Origin: Candidatus Rifleibacteriota bacterium
Lineage (GTDB): Bacteria; Muiribacteriota; Ozemobacteria; Ozemobacterales; Ozemobacteraceae
Length of the DNA stretch: 64,000 bases
Assembly (NCBI GenBank): GCA_012520995.1
Contig: JAAYNI010000049.1
Location: 1 to 64,000 of the forward strand
Direction: 5' to 3'
In this document: positions 47,659-57,084 of the stretch, in pieces
Layout of the letters: every line of letters begins with the position of its first letter
Position numbering within the stretch: the stretch's first letter is position 1
The notes under the pieces: generated by a model
Seen by the model: only the letters and a program-made list of their open reading frames with translations
Told to the model about the DNA's origin: nothing
Database searches by the model: none
Translations under genes and position numbers: made by a program

Positions 47659-49563
47659 ATGAATTATTTTAGCGAAAAACTGAAAACCGCCCTGATTTTT
47701 GCCGTTTGGACGGCAGTTTTCGCTGTTCAGCCGTTAGCGGCACAGTGGCAACCATTAAGAAAATCTTTTTCTCACCCGCAAACTCCCGCTATTTCAAGGC
47801 CTCAATATGGCGGAATTAACAGTTTCAACCAACTTCCGCCCTCAAAATCCATTTCAAGCTTCTCAAAACCTCAGATACCTGTCAAAGAAACACAAAGAGG
47901 TCTTTCACCGGAAGTTTTGGAAACCATCAGAAATCTGAAGAAAAACAAAACAGAAGAAAGAAAACAGATGACAACTCCATCGCCTGTAACAGGTCTATCT
48001 TCTGAAAATCTTATCAATCCTAATTCTAATTTTTACAATCAAAACATGGAAACAAGCAGTTTTGAGGTAAAAAGTTCCTATTTGACACTTCCGCCAGAGA
48101 AAAATGTGATGTTAACATCTTTAGACTTCAGACGCACAAATGTAACGGATGCTCTGACTTCTCTTGCAACCATAGTAAACATCAATCTCATGCTCTCACC
48201 CAATATTCAAGGCGAAGTGAGCGTTCTTTTCAACAATGTCTCCATGGAAGAAGCTTTTAATACTATTCTGACCAACTACGGCTTAGCCTTTTCCTGGAGT
48301 GGTTCTATTTTGAGAATTTTCCCGGAGTCGGCAGCGCCAACCAGCATAAGAATATTCCCGATACAGCATACCAATGCGGCTGACATACAGCCTATTATTC
48401 AGAGAATTCTTGAGGGGCGTGGAACCTGTGATATTGATGCCCGCACCAATTCTCTGATGGTGAGCGCTACCCAAGCAAAGCTTGCCGAAATAAATAATCT
48501 GCTTCCAAAATTAGACATAACTGAAAGCACTGTAGATATTACTTCAAGACCTGTAACTGAAGTCTTCTATCTAAACTATGCCGATGCCACAGCTTTGGCA
48601 GAACCGATCAGAATGCTTTCTTCAGGAGCCAGTGTACTTAACTTTTCCTCCAGCCAAGCTTCGCAAGCAGGTATGGCAGGAGGAACGGGACAAGGACGCA
48701 TGGATATGATGATAATTACCGATACCCAAGTAAACTTGGATCGTATCAGAGAATTGATCGAAAAACTTGATTCACCCCCGATTCAGGTTACTATAGATGC
48801 TCATATTTATGAACTGGATAAAAACAAAGAAGCCAATCTAGGCATCAACTGGCAAAAAGCCATACCCAACAGAGGCGGAATGCCAGGAAATCTCTTTGAT
48901 ATAAATATTTCTCCGATGGGCAACGATGCAGGCGGAACAGGTGTCTTCAGATTCGGCAGTCTGGATATGCACCAGTTCTCAGCAGTACTTTCAATGCTTA
49001 ACACAAGCACCTTTGCGAAAGTCTTGAGTAATCCTGTAATAACTACCCTTAACAACCGTCCTGCAAATATAACGGTTGGACAAGCCATTTCATATGTTTC
49101 AGCTTCACAGGTGAACGCAGAAACCGGACAAGTCACAAATACTATTGAGCAAGCCAACGCAAACATTGTTTTGGATGTAACACCTTCTGTTACAGGAAAC
49201 GATGAAGTCTTTCTGGACATAAGGCCGACAATTTCAAGTGTTTTAGGCTATACAACACTTGGGGGCAACTCCACACCGAATCTCAGCAACCGAAGCGCTC
49301 AAACACAAGTTATATGTAAAAACAACCATACTATTGTCATAGGAGGCATGATTAAAACTGACAAAAACGTCTCCGTTAATAAAGTGCCTATTCTCGGCGA
49401 TCTTCCCGGGATCGGAAGATTATTCAGAAGCAAGAACACGAAAGAAGTTCAAACGGAACTTATAATCTTTATTACACCTCACATTGTGCGAGGCACTGCC
49501 AATACTCAGCAAAGATCTTATCAATCATCCTCTAATGCCTTGAGAAGCAGACTTCTTGAATAA
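47659..49563 (+). CDS. pilQ: Type IV pilus secretin PilQ
   Basis: This 634-aa secretin has a signal peptide (LIFAVWTAVFAVQPLAAQ), a Pro/Ser-rich spacer and an STN domain (LTSLDFRRTNVTDALTSLAT, FSWSGSILRIFPES). NolW-like N domains follow (IQPIIQRILEGRGTCDIDAR and VNLDRIRELIEKLDSPPIQV). The secretin core ends VPILGDLPGIGRLFRSK and TELIIFITPHIV. No AMIN domain is evident. It forms the outer-membrane pore. Confidence 0.94.
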   Translation: MNYFSEKLKTALIFAVWTAVFAVQPLAAQWQPLRKSFSHPQTPAISRPQYGGINSFNQLPPSKSISSFSKPQIPVKETQRGLSPEVLETIRNLKKNKTEERKQMTTPSPVTGLSSENLINPNSNFYNQNMETSSFEVKSSYLTLPPEKNVMLTSLDFRRTNVTDALTSLATIVNINLMLSPNIQGEVSVLFNNVSMEEAFNTILTNYGLAFSWSGSILRIFPESAAPTSIRIFPIQHTNAADIQPIIQRILEGRGTCDIDARTNSLMVSATQAKLAEINNLLPKLDITESTVDITSRPVTEVFYLNYADATALAEPIRMLSSGASVLNFSSSQASQAGMAGGTGQGRMDMMIITDTQVNLDRIRELIEKLDSPPIQVTIDAHIYELDKNKEANLGINWQKAIPNRGGMPGNLFDINISPMGNDAGGTGVFRFGSLDMHQFSAVLSMLNTSTFAKVLSNPVITTLNNRPANITVGQAISYVSASQVNAETGQVTNTIEQANANIVLDVTPSVTGNDEVFLDIRPTISSVLGYTTLGGNSTPNLSNRSAQTQVICKNNHTIVIGGMIKTDKNVSVNKVPILGDLPGIGRLFRSKNTKEVQTELIIFITPHIVRGTANTQQRSYQSSSNALRSRLLE

Positions 49564-49632
49564 AGAAGCTAAACAAATTACAATATACAATACGAGAAAG
49601 CCTAACCATCATCTCCAGAGGAGGAAAATCGC

Positions 49633-51981
49633 TTGTCTTTATCCGACCAGGAAAAACATTTGCTAGAAAAGCTTAAAAGCGGCAAAAAGCCCGAAAAGCT
49701 TCAAGCGATTATTAAACTCCACAATTTTGGGAAATCAGAACAAATTCTCCAATCCTTGCTTTCTGCAATACAAACACACAGAGACGACAAGGAACTTATA
49801 TTTTACTCTGTCAGAGCAATCGAACAGATTGTACAAAGAGAACGTTACCCAATGCCTGATCTCGGCAAATATCTCAATCAGCCATCTAAATCAGGTAAAG
49901 AACACTATCCTGACAGCAAAACGCTTATAAAACCTTCCCCCGAAGATATTCAGAAAATTTTTTCTATTATACGTTCCTATGACTACGAACCTCCAAAAGA
50001 AATAATCCCGGCTTTAGGGTCTTTCCTTTCCAAACATGCAACTGCTGAGGATGCTCCATATTTGAAGAGCTACATGCTCAGGGATGAAATGAATGCCACA
50101 TTGCCCTTGCTGACAGCTGCAAGGTTAAGACTCCCTCAATTGCTGCCCGAGATACTTCCTTTTTTGCTGACTTCAAAAAACCCTACTATCAGATGTCGAG
50201 CAATCACTGTTTTAAAGGCAATAAATCCGGAAGATGCAAAAAAACACTTTCTATCTATGGTCGCTTCTCACCGCATTGAGGATAAAATCGCAGCCTTGGA
50301 AATAGCTTTTATGTTCCCATTTGAGTTTGTGTGCGACTATACAATTAAGCTTGTTGCGACAGAAACAGATCATGAGCTTTTAAGCAGAGCAAATATTCTC
50401 ATAGCTTCAAACCCTTCTATCGAAACAGCTTTGAAAATACTGGATCATGCTGAAACAGTCAACGGCGCCAAAAAAAAGCTTCTTAAACAGATGTTTACCA
50501 CCGTCTGTAAAGCTTTGATCATAACTCACAAAGGTGACCCGCAAGAAATAACTCCAGCCGCCATTATAAAACGTTGGCAAGAACAAAAGCTGGACAAATT
50601 TTTAGCAAATATTGAAGTTAGACTTGTTTTCAACGATCTGGAAGAAAATAAAAGAATTGTCGCCTGGCTCCTGAAGAATCAAAAAGACCCGAAAATCCGT
50701 CCTTTTATTGATTCGTTGGCAGACAACCCACAAACAGAATCCATATACCGCCAAGAAATTTTGCCGAACCTGCAACCGCTTGAAAAGTCTCAAGACGCTG
50801 ATGAATCTTCAGACACTTCTGAAGATAGTGAAACCTTGATATTTCTCAAACAAGTAGATCTTCCTGCTCTTTTGCAAAACAAGAAAATGATTCTTGATTT
50901 AGCAAACAATGCAAGCGGCAGTCTGAAAGCTGAAGCCATAAATGCCCTATCACGAAACGAACCTCTTTTGGACTATGCCAACTTGGCTGTAGATGCACTT
51001 AATGAAGAAAATTCAGAGGTAAGAATCGCAGGCTTCAACCTGCTACAGAAAGTTAACAAAGACAACCTCAGACTTAGAATACCAAAACTTCTTAATGATG
51101 AAGAGCCAATGCTCAGATTCAGAGCTGTCAGCTTTGCCCTCACTTATGACAAAACAAATGCCAGAGCCTCGCTATTCTCCCTTTTGAAGTCCCCTGAGCC
51201 GAGAGTGCGTTCTAACGCTATTTCGGCTATTATGCTATTCCCGTTTGAAAGCGTCAAAACAGCTTTAATAAATCAACTCAAACAAGAAGACAATCAATAT
51301 CTTGCCGAAAAGATTTGTTTTATATTCTCAAGCAATCCTTCAGCTACCCTGTTAAATGACCTTTATAAACTGCAAGGCACTCTTAGAGGAGATATAGAAA
51401 TATATTTGGCTGAAGCTATCAACAAAATATCCGAGTTGTTGCCTTATCTGCCTCCTGAATTGCAAAAAGAACCCAAAAAAGAAGCTGCCGACATATCGCA
51501 ATATTCTCCTGAAAATATCAGAAAATTATCTTCCAAAAAGACTCAGCCCCATGTCGATAGAAAAGAGCTTTATAAAAACGAATCATTAAAATTCATATTA
51601 GCTCTTGCAGCCCTTATATTTTTTATTGCCGTTCTCCCCTCACTTTTCATGGGAAGAACCTCCACAAAGACGCCAACCTATAAAGCCCCTAAAAGCTCCA
51701 AAACGCCAACTCGCACTTCTGAAAGGAAGCGCAAGTTTGCCAAGGCAGCAGTGCCTAATAAGTTCACAATGAACCGTGCTTGTGAAGTTACGGGAGAAAT
51801 TAAAGCCCTGAAATCTGAATTTTCTTTAATCCTAAAAACAAGCGATATTCTCATGGAAATATCCTTTCAGGAAGGAATGCCCGAAGACCTCTCCGTTGGC
51901 GATGTAATTAAAGTAAAATGCGTTCCTTACAGACAAAATTCACGTGACATAATAATAGCAAAAGGTATGGAAATTAATTAA
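49633..51981 (+). CDS. HEAT-repeat membrane protein, 782 aa
   Basis: TTG 49633 follows GAGGAGG. The protein is built of HEAT-like helical repeats (NPTIRCRAITVLKAINPEDA, NSEVRIAGFNLLQKVNKDNL, EPRVRSNAISAIMLFPFESV) up to about residue 600. A membrane segment (FILALAALIFFIAVLPSLFM) follows at about 650. The C-terminal OB-like domain (ACEVTGEIKALKSEFSLILK, SVGDVIKVKCVPYRQNSRDI) completes it. It is likely cytoplasmic with the last domain across the membrane. It overlaps the following gene by one base, and a structural role near the pilus machine is inferred only from position. Confidence 0.75.
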   Translation: MSLSDQEKHLLEKLKSGKKPEKLQAIIKLHNFGKSEQILQSLLSAIQTHRDDKELIFYSVRAIEQIVQRERYPMPDLGKYLNQPSKSGKEHYPDSKTLIKPSPEDIQKIFSIIRSYDYEPPKEIIPALGSFLSKHATAEDAPYLKSYMLRDEMNATLPLLTAARLRLPQLLPEILPFLLTSKNPTIRCRAITVLKAINPEDAKKHFLSMVASHRIEDKIAALEIAFMFPFEFVCDYTIKLVATETDHELLSRANILIASNPSIETALKILDHAETVNGAKKKLLKQMFTTVCKALIITHKGDPQEITPAAIIKRWQEQKLDKFLANIEVRLVFNDLEENKRIVAWLLKNQKDPKIRPFIDSLADNPQTESIYRQEILPNLQPLEKSQDADESSDTSEDSETLIFLKQVDLPALLQNKKMILDLANNASGSLKAEAINALSRNEPLLDYANLAVDALNEENSEVRIAGFNLLQKVNKDNLRLRIPKLLNDEEPMLRFRAVSFALTYDKTNARASLFSLLKSPEPRVRSNAISAIMLFPFESVKTALINQLKQEDNQYLAEKICFIFSSNPSATLLNDLYKLQGTLRGDIEIYLAEAINKISELLPYLPPELQKEPKKEAADISQYSPENIRKLSSKKTQPHVDRKELYKNESLKFILALAALIFFIAVLPSLFMGRTSTKTPTYKAPKSSKTPTRTSERKRKFAKAAVPNKFTMNRACEVTGEIKALKSEFSLILKTSDILMEISFQEGMPEDLSVGDVIKVKCVPYRQNSRDIIIAKGMEIN

Positions 51982-52823
51982 TGGATAAAATTTTAGACAA
52001 ACTTGAATCAAAATATGGCAAATATGCCATTCCAAACCTGATACAATATATCTCTGTTTTGATGTTCATGGTCTTTTTGTTAGATTCTGCTGGAATCATT
52101 TCTTATCAACAATTAGTTTTATCAGGATTTTATGTCATAAAACAATCACAGTTCTGGCGAATATTCACCTTTCTGCTTGTTCCTATGAGCAAAACGCCAG
52201 TGGCTCTCTTTTTCGAAGTCATGATTTTATTTTTATGCGCAAGAGGCGTTGAAGCGGCTATAGGCACTTTCAGAATGAACGCCTACTATTTTTTAGGCGC
52301 ATTTATGATAATTCTGGCATCTTTCATATTTCCTCTTAATGTTTTTAACAGTCACTTTCTCTATTTGAGCTTCTTTTTTGCTTTTGCAACTCTTTACCCT
52401 GATTACGAGTTGTTGCTTTTCTTTGTCCTGCCTGTAAAAATTAAATATCTTGCCTATTTTTCAGCATTTCTTCTTCTTTACGCAGTTTTTTCCTCGACAT
52501 ATGGCCTTGCAGGCGTACTTTACCAGCTTTTAAACTTGGGTCTTGCCCTATTCAACTATTTCCTCTTTTTCGGGACTCAGCACGTAAAAAACAAAATAGG
52601 CGATGTGCAACAAAGAAGACGCTATAACGCCTATGTTAAAGAGATTGATAAAGCAACTAGACCCATAAACAAATGTTCCCGCTGTTCCAAAAATGAAAAA
52701 GACAATCCTGACGAGCAATTTAGATATTGCACCTGCAAAGTTTGCGGTGAAGATGGAGTAGCTTTTTGTGCCGAACACCTGAAGGAACATAAAGAAGAGA
52801 TTGCAAAAAAGAAAGGAGAATAA
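51981..52823 (+). CDS. Rhomboid-like membrane protein with C-terminal Cys/His cluster
   Basis: This 280-aa protein has about six membrane segments between residues 15 and 200 arranged as in rhomboid/derlin proteins ([40 protein letters not shown]). There is no GxSG or matching His, so it is likely a pseudoprotease. The tail has [26 protein letters not shown], a probable zinc site. It is coupled to the HEAT-repeat gene (TAATG) and followed by rnhA. Confidence 0.75.
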   Translation: MDKILDKLESKYGKYAIPNLIQYISVLMFMVFLLDSAGIISYQQLVLSGFYVIKQSQFWRIFTFLLVPMSKTPVALFFEVMILFLCARGVEAAIGTFRMNAYYFLGAFMIILASFIFPLNVFNSHFLYLSFFFAFATLYPDYELLLFFVLPVKIKYLAYFSAFLLLYAVFSSTYGLAGVLYQLLNLGLALFNYFLFFGTQHVKNKIGDVQQRRRYNAYVKEIDKATRPINKCSRCSKNEKDNPDEQFRYCTCKVCGEDGVAFCAEHLKEHKEEIAKKKGE

Positions 52824-52824
52824 T

Positions 52825-53298
52825 ATGGACAAGCCAATGAAAAAAGTTGAACTTTTTACAGACGGAGCTTGCAGCGGAAATCCTGGCCCTGGCGGTTGGG
52901 GAGTACTTTTAAGATACAAAACAACTGAAAAACAGCTCTCAGGCGCTGAGGAAGACACTACTAACAACCGAATGGAGCTTATGGCCGTCATAGCTGGCTT
53001 AGAAGCTCTGACACAGCCATGTGATGTCACAATTACCACTGACAGCAGATATATTGCAGACGCCTTTAACGAAAATTGGCTTGATACTTGGCTAAGTAAC
53101 GGCTGGAAAACTGCCGGCAAAAAGCCCGTTAAAAATCGAGAACTTTGGGAACGTCTATTGGAAGAAACCGCAAGACACAAGGTAACCTGGCAGTGGATTA
53201 AAGGTCACAGTGGTCATGAAGAGAACGAAATTTGCGATCGTTTGGCCGTAGAAGCCCGTACAAAACTTGAAGAGGAAATAAAAAACAGAGAAAGCTGA
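52825..53298 (+). CDS. rnhA: Ribonuclease HI
   Basis: AAAGGAGAATA precedes ATG 52825 ([20 protein letters not shown]). The 157-aa protein has the four acidic catalytic residues: [42 protein letters not shown] and [10 protein letters not shown], plus the basic handle ([16 protein letters not shown]) and His in [10 protein letters not shown]. It degrades RNA in RNA-DNA hybrids in the cytoplasm. Confidence 0.96.
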   Translation: MDKPMKKVELFTDGACSGNPGPGGWGVLLRYKTTEKQLSGAEEDTTNNRMELMAVIAGLEALTQPCDVTITTDSRYIADAFNENWLDTWLSNGWKTAGKKPVKNRELWERLLEETARHKVTWQWIKGHSGHEENEICDRLAVEARTKLEEEIKNRES

Positions 53299-53305
53299 TA
53301 AACAT

Positions 53306-55384
53306 TTGAAAAGATTTAACATAACAATTTGCGCAGGATTATTTATCCTGATTTCTATCTATTCAGCTTATGCAGAAGTTTCTCTGGAGGAACTTCTTAG
53401 AAAGCTGGAAGCGCCGCAAGTTGATTACAGCTCCGCTCTGAACGAAAAACAATACGAATACCCTGACTTAATCTCCCCCAACAGCCTTTACGAATCTGAA
53501 AGCTCTACAGCTCCGATAATCCATCAACCAGCTTCATATTCATATTCTCAAGGTTATTATCCGCAAGAACAATGGTATCCGCTGGAAAACAGCTATACTC
53601 CGAAACCTGTCCAAAACCGCTATTCCGCTAACGAACCACCTTTTGAAGTATATGAACAGCCTCTCCAAGCAAAACAGGAAAAAAAAGCGACAAAACTTCC
53701 TTCAAAACATGAAAAAAAAGAAAATACACCTGATGTAACAAGCAAAACATTGCAGCCCTTGCCCAAGAACCCACAAAAAATTTCGCATACTCTTATTTCA
53801 GAAACCCCTTTAAAACCCGAAAAAAGCTCTAACACCGTGATTTCAGCAGAGCCCTCTATGCCTTTCTCTGATGAAATAAATAAAGTTTCTCAAGAAACAC
53901 CTGGACAAACTTTCTCCCAGCAACATTTGCCTCATTTTGAAGAAATAAAGCCATATATACAACAGACATCTGCTAAATCTGCTGAACCTGCTGTTTCAAA
54001 AGTGCAACAAACTACTCTTCAAGAACATCCGGAAACAGAAACGCCTCAATTGGTAAAAGCTGAACCAAAACAATCCATACCTATTGAAAGCATAGAAGAA
54101 AATCTTCAGTCAGATATAATTGAACCTTCTTCACACTTTGAAGAACAACCCCCATCTCAAATTATTGCTTACTCCCCTCCAGATAACGATGAATTTTCAG
54201 TTGAAACATTCAACGAAAAACAAGAAACTTTCCATTACGAAGAAGCGGAAGCAACGATTGATTCTAATTCCTTCTCCTCAGAAGACTCACCCTTGTCTCC
54301 ACCTGCTTCAACAGCTGACAAAACACTTTATGAGCCCAAAGTGTTAAAGTTGGAAGCTGACATGCAGCCTGAAAACAAACTTCAGCAAGATTCTAACAAC
54401 CCCATACAAAAAAAAGCAGCAGCAGCAGAAGAAGAAGAAGAAACAGCACTGCTGGAAGAAGAATCTGAAGACTTATACGAAGAGGAACTGGAGGAAATCG
54501 ACCCTCAGCCGATAAAACAGCGAAGAAAAAAAACGGGATTTTTGAAGAAAAATGCCTCCAGATTGCTCATTATGTTCATTACTGTCTTAGGAGCTATATT
54601 AGCAATAGCAGCCAGCAGATATTTTAAAAAAAGACAAGCTGAAAGCCTTCAAAAGCCAGTTTCTAACCTTACTGCTACAACTCCAGTCATAAGCGAAAAA
54701 CCTCAAATTAAAGCCCAAAAACCGTCAATCGAACCCGCAGTATTAGAGGTCAATCAAAACATAACCTCTTTGAAAGCACATCCTGCTACAATAATAGAGG
54801 TTTCAACGGCTATTACTGAAACCAGCTCTCTTCAGACGCCTGAAATTGCTCAGACAGCCCATTCTCCTATTCATGAGCTGGACAACAAAACAAGCTCTTT
54901 GCATGTTCCAGAAACAATTGAAGACGCGGCTTCTCTCTCACAACCAGCTTTATCATCTTACCAAGAAAACGCTGACAAATTAGACACAGCCAAATCACCT
55001 GTCTCAGACAATCTTGAGATTTTTGAAACTCCAGAAATTACACAAACTCTTGAACATAACAAAACAACAGAAAACCATAAGAAACAGAAAATAACTCAAA
55101 AGCAGAAGACATACCAAGAAACTCTCCCTGAACCTGCTCCATCAACACTTTTGAAGCCAATCAGGCAAAAAACTCCACGAAATCTTAACATAGAATACGT
55201 CTATGAAACAGCAGAAACAGACGCTTCAAACTACGAAGACAACGTAGCGGAAATAATAGAAATCTACGATGAACTTCCAGAAAACATGCTCTCATCAGGC
55301 CAAAAGGTGGAATATGTTTATGAGGACATCCATATCAACGAAGATGACCCCGCTCTAGCCGATCTGCTTTCCAGCTTGATTTAA
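53306..55384 (+). CDS. Large low-complexity membrane protein, 692 aa
   Basis: TTG start 53306 gives a signal-like segment (ITICAGLFILISIYSAYAEV). Next is about 390 residues of Pro/Glu/Ser/Thr/Gln-rich low complexity with an acidic cluster (EEEEETALLEEESEDLYEEE). A membrane segment follows at about 430 (RLLIMFITVLGAILAIAASR), and then another disordered half ending DDPALADLLSSLI. It resembles TolA/FimV-like spanning or scaffolding proteins in composition only. It ends the pil-to-rnhA gene train. Confidence 0.65.
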   Translation: MKRFNITICAGLFILISIYSAYAEVSLEELLRKLEAPQVDYSSALNEKQYEYPDLISPNSLYESESSTAPIIHQPASYSYSQGYYPQEQWYPLENSYTPKPVQNRYSANEPPFEVYEQPLQAKQEKKATKLPSKHEKKENTPDVTSKTLQPLPKNPQKISHTLISETPLKPEKSSNTVISAEPSMPFSDEINKVSQETPGQTFSQQHLPHFEEIKPYIQQTSAKSAEPAVSKVQQTTLQEHPETETPQLVKAEPKQSIPIESIEENLQSDIIEPSSHFEEQPPSQIIAYSPPDNDEFSVETFNEKQETFHYEEAEATIDSNSFSSEDSPLSPPASTADKTLYEPKVLKLEADMQPENKLQQDSNNPIQKKAAAAEEEEETALLEEESEDLYEEELEEIDPQPIKQRRKKTGFLKKNASRLLIMFITVLGAILAIAASRYFKKRQAESLQKPVSNLTATTPVISEKPQIKAQKPSIEPAVLEVNQNITSLKAHPATIIEVSTAITETSSLQTPEIAQTAHSPIHELDNKTSSLHVPETIEDAASLSQPALSSYQENADKLDTAKSPVSDNLEIFETPEITQTLEHNKTTENHKKQKITQKQKTYQETLPEPAPSTLLKPIRQKTPRNLNIEYVYETAETDASNYEDNVAEIIEIYDELPENMLSSGQKVEYVYEDIHINEDDPALADLLSSLI

Positions 55385-55424
55385 CAACATCTAGTAGTCT
55401 GTAAGATCTAAAGCTTTTTTCTAT

Positions 55425-55640
55425 CCACAGATTACACAGATTTTCATTTGATAATAAATTAGCAATGTGTTTTCTCTTGATTTATTCCATATAAGTATTA
55501 TCAGGATTTTTTTTGAAATATGTGAGTTTCAGCTATTTATCAGCATCTTAAAGCAGTTGTTGGCTGAGTAATATTGAGTTGCTAAACAATTTTACTACTC
55601 CCCTCACCCTACCCTCTATCTCCATGATTTTTAAGCTTTG
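55425..55640 (-). repeat. Composite repeat (reverse): hairpin + tract + tail
   Basis: On minus, a hairpin (TTTTAAGC-AAA-GCTTAAAA) is followed by GAGATAGAGGGTAGGGTGAG, TAAAATTGTTTAGCAACTCA and CAGCCAACAACTGCTTTAAG. An ACAGATTACACAGATTTTC segment lies at the far end. It fills the 257-base gap between convergent genes. Confidence 0.75.
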
Positions 55641-55641
55641 C

Positions 55642-56262
55642 TTAAAACTTCTCTAATATTTCAGGAGCTTCTTCTGCAACCTCTGGCCAAAAATATAAAA
55701 GCAAATTTTTGTTAAAAGCAGTAACCTTGAAGCCTCCTAGGGGTCCAGCTGATTCGCCTTTAGTAACAATAGCGTCAAAAGCTTCTCTGCCGCTTTTCCC
55801 TTTTGAACGCAAATATTTGCCTATAACAGCGCCTGTTCGGTCACATCCCCACATGCACTGAACATAGGCCTTTTCATTAATCATAGAGAGAATCTGCTCT
55901 GTTTCCAGTGCCGTGGGAACCTTTTTGGCATGCATCTTCATCTCTGTAACTTTAATATCTTTAAGAAGTGCCAGCTTCTTTAATCTTGCATTAAGAGGGT
56001 CATCCTTTGGAACATGCAAAAGCACTATATGTTTGACACCAAAACTCTTAAGCAAATCCAAATATTCCGAAACTTTTTGATCTGAATTGGCCTTAGTGAC
56101 AGGGTTAAAAAGACTGCCGCCTGCAAAAAGCTCGGAGTTTATAATCCTGAAATTATAGGGATAAGCCCCGCTGCCGCCAGCATCTGCAAACTTTAATGTT
56201 TCAGCAAAAATGCCGAACGGCAGCAGCAAAAAAAGACTTATCAGAAAAAAACGTTTTAACAC
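55642..56262 (-). CDS. Exported tyrosine phosphatase-like protein
   Basis: This 206-aa protein has a signal peptide (FFLISLFLLLPFGIFAETLK). The P-loop is VQCMWGCDRTGAVIGKYLRS, which fits CX5R, the dual-specificity phosphatase signature, but with Gln in place of the usual His before the Cys. The general-acid Asp candidate is in LHVPKDDPLN. It may remove phosphate from tyrosine or lipids outside the cytoplasm. Start GTG 56262 lies eight bases after the LysM gene. Confidence 0.75.
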   Translation of the reverse strand: MLKRFFLISLFLLLPFGIFAETLKFADAGGSGAYPYNFRIINSELFAGGSLFNPVTKANSDQKVSEYLDLLKSFGVKHIVLLHVPKDDPLNARLKKLALLKDIKVTEMKMHAKKVPTALETEQILSMINEKAYVQCMWGCDRTGAVIGKYLRSKGKSGREAFDAIVTKGESAGPLGGFKVTAFNKNLLLYFWPEVAEEAPEILEKF

Positions 56263-56270
56263 CCTTTAAA

Positions 56271-57020
56271 TCAAAGCTCAGGAATTTGCAAAGTCATTCC
56301 TATTTTCAGATACTTAGGATCGCTGATTCCGTTGTAATCTGCAAGCTTTTGCCATTTAGCGGTAGTTCCATACATAAGCTTGCTGATTTTGCCTAATGTA
56401 TCACCTGATTTAACTACATAAGTCTTGGGGCCAACAGCTTCATCTTTCGCTATGACAACAGGTTCATCGTCATATTCATCAAAAATAGGCTTATAGGCTT
56501 CAGGTTCTTCATATTTGGAAATCAAAACCGGCTGTTCCAATATAATTGGAGGAGCTATTTCGATTTCGGAAATCTTCTCAGGTTCCAAATAAGGTTCAGG
56601 CTCAGGATAAGCTGAAGCAGGAGGATAAAGAATATCTGAGCGGTCTTCTTGTATGCTGACTGATGGAAGCGGAACTATCTCAATAATTTCTTCTATAGCG
56701 GCAGAAGGAACAGCTTCCAGAATTCTGAAGTTTCTCACTCTAATGCCACCCAAAGGATATTTTTCGTCACTTTTAATAACGTTTCCAAAAACTCGCAATT
56801 TCAATCCAATGTTTTTGGCTGCAGCTTCTGCTTTTTTGCCTGTCAAAATCAGATTTTGTCCGTCTACGGCTTCAAAAACTATTCTGTCTTGGTTAGCAGA
56901 GACTATTCGTCCTGTAACAGTAGTGGAATTTACTTTTTTCTTTCCAAACAAGCCAGCATAAGAAACAGAAGGGAATACGAGTATTGCTATAAGCAACGAC
57001 ACAGCAAATTTATTTTTCAT
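56271..57020 (-). CDS. Exported LysM-domain protein
   Basis: This 249-aa protein has a signal peptide (FAVSLLIAILVFPSVSYAGL) and GGAG eight bases before the ATG. An N-terminal OB-like domain (TTVTGRIVSANQDRIVFEAV) and an acidic Pro/Glu linker precede a C-terminal LysM (TYVVKSGDTLGKISKLMYGT, KWQKLADYNGISDP, KIGMTLQIPEL). It probably binds peptidoglycan. It is in one transcript with the phosphatase-like gene. Confidence 0.85.
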   Translation of the reverse strand: MKNKFAVSLLIAILVFPSVSYAGLFGKKKVNSTTVTGRIVSANQDRIVFEAVDGQNLILTGKKAEAAAKNIGLKLRVFGNVIKSDEKYPLGGIRVRNFRILEAVPSAAIEEIIEIVPLPSVSIQEDRSDILYPPASAYPEPEPYLEPEKISEIEIAPPIILEQPVLISKYEEPEAYKPIFDEYDDEPVVIAKDEAVGPKTYVVKSGDTLGKISKLMYGTTAKWQKLADYNGISDPKYLKIGMTLQIPEL

Positions 57021-57084
57021 AGAATTTCTCCATTAAAGAAAGATACAGGTTAGTTATAGTTTCTTTAGCAAATTATTTCAAGAG

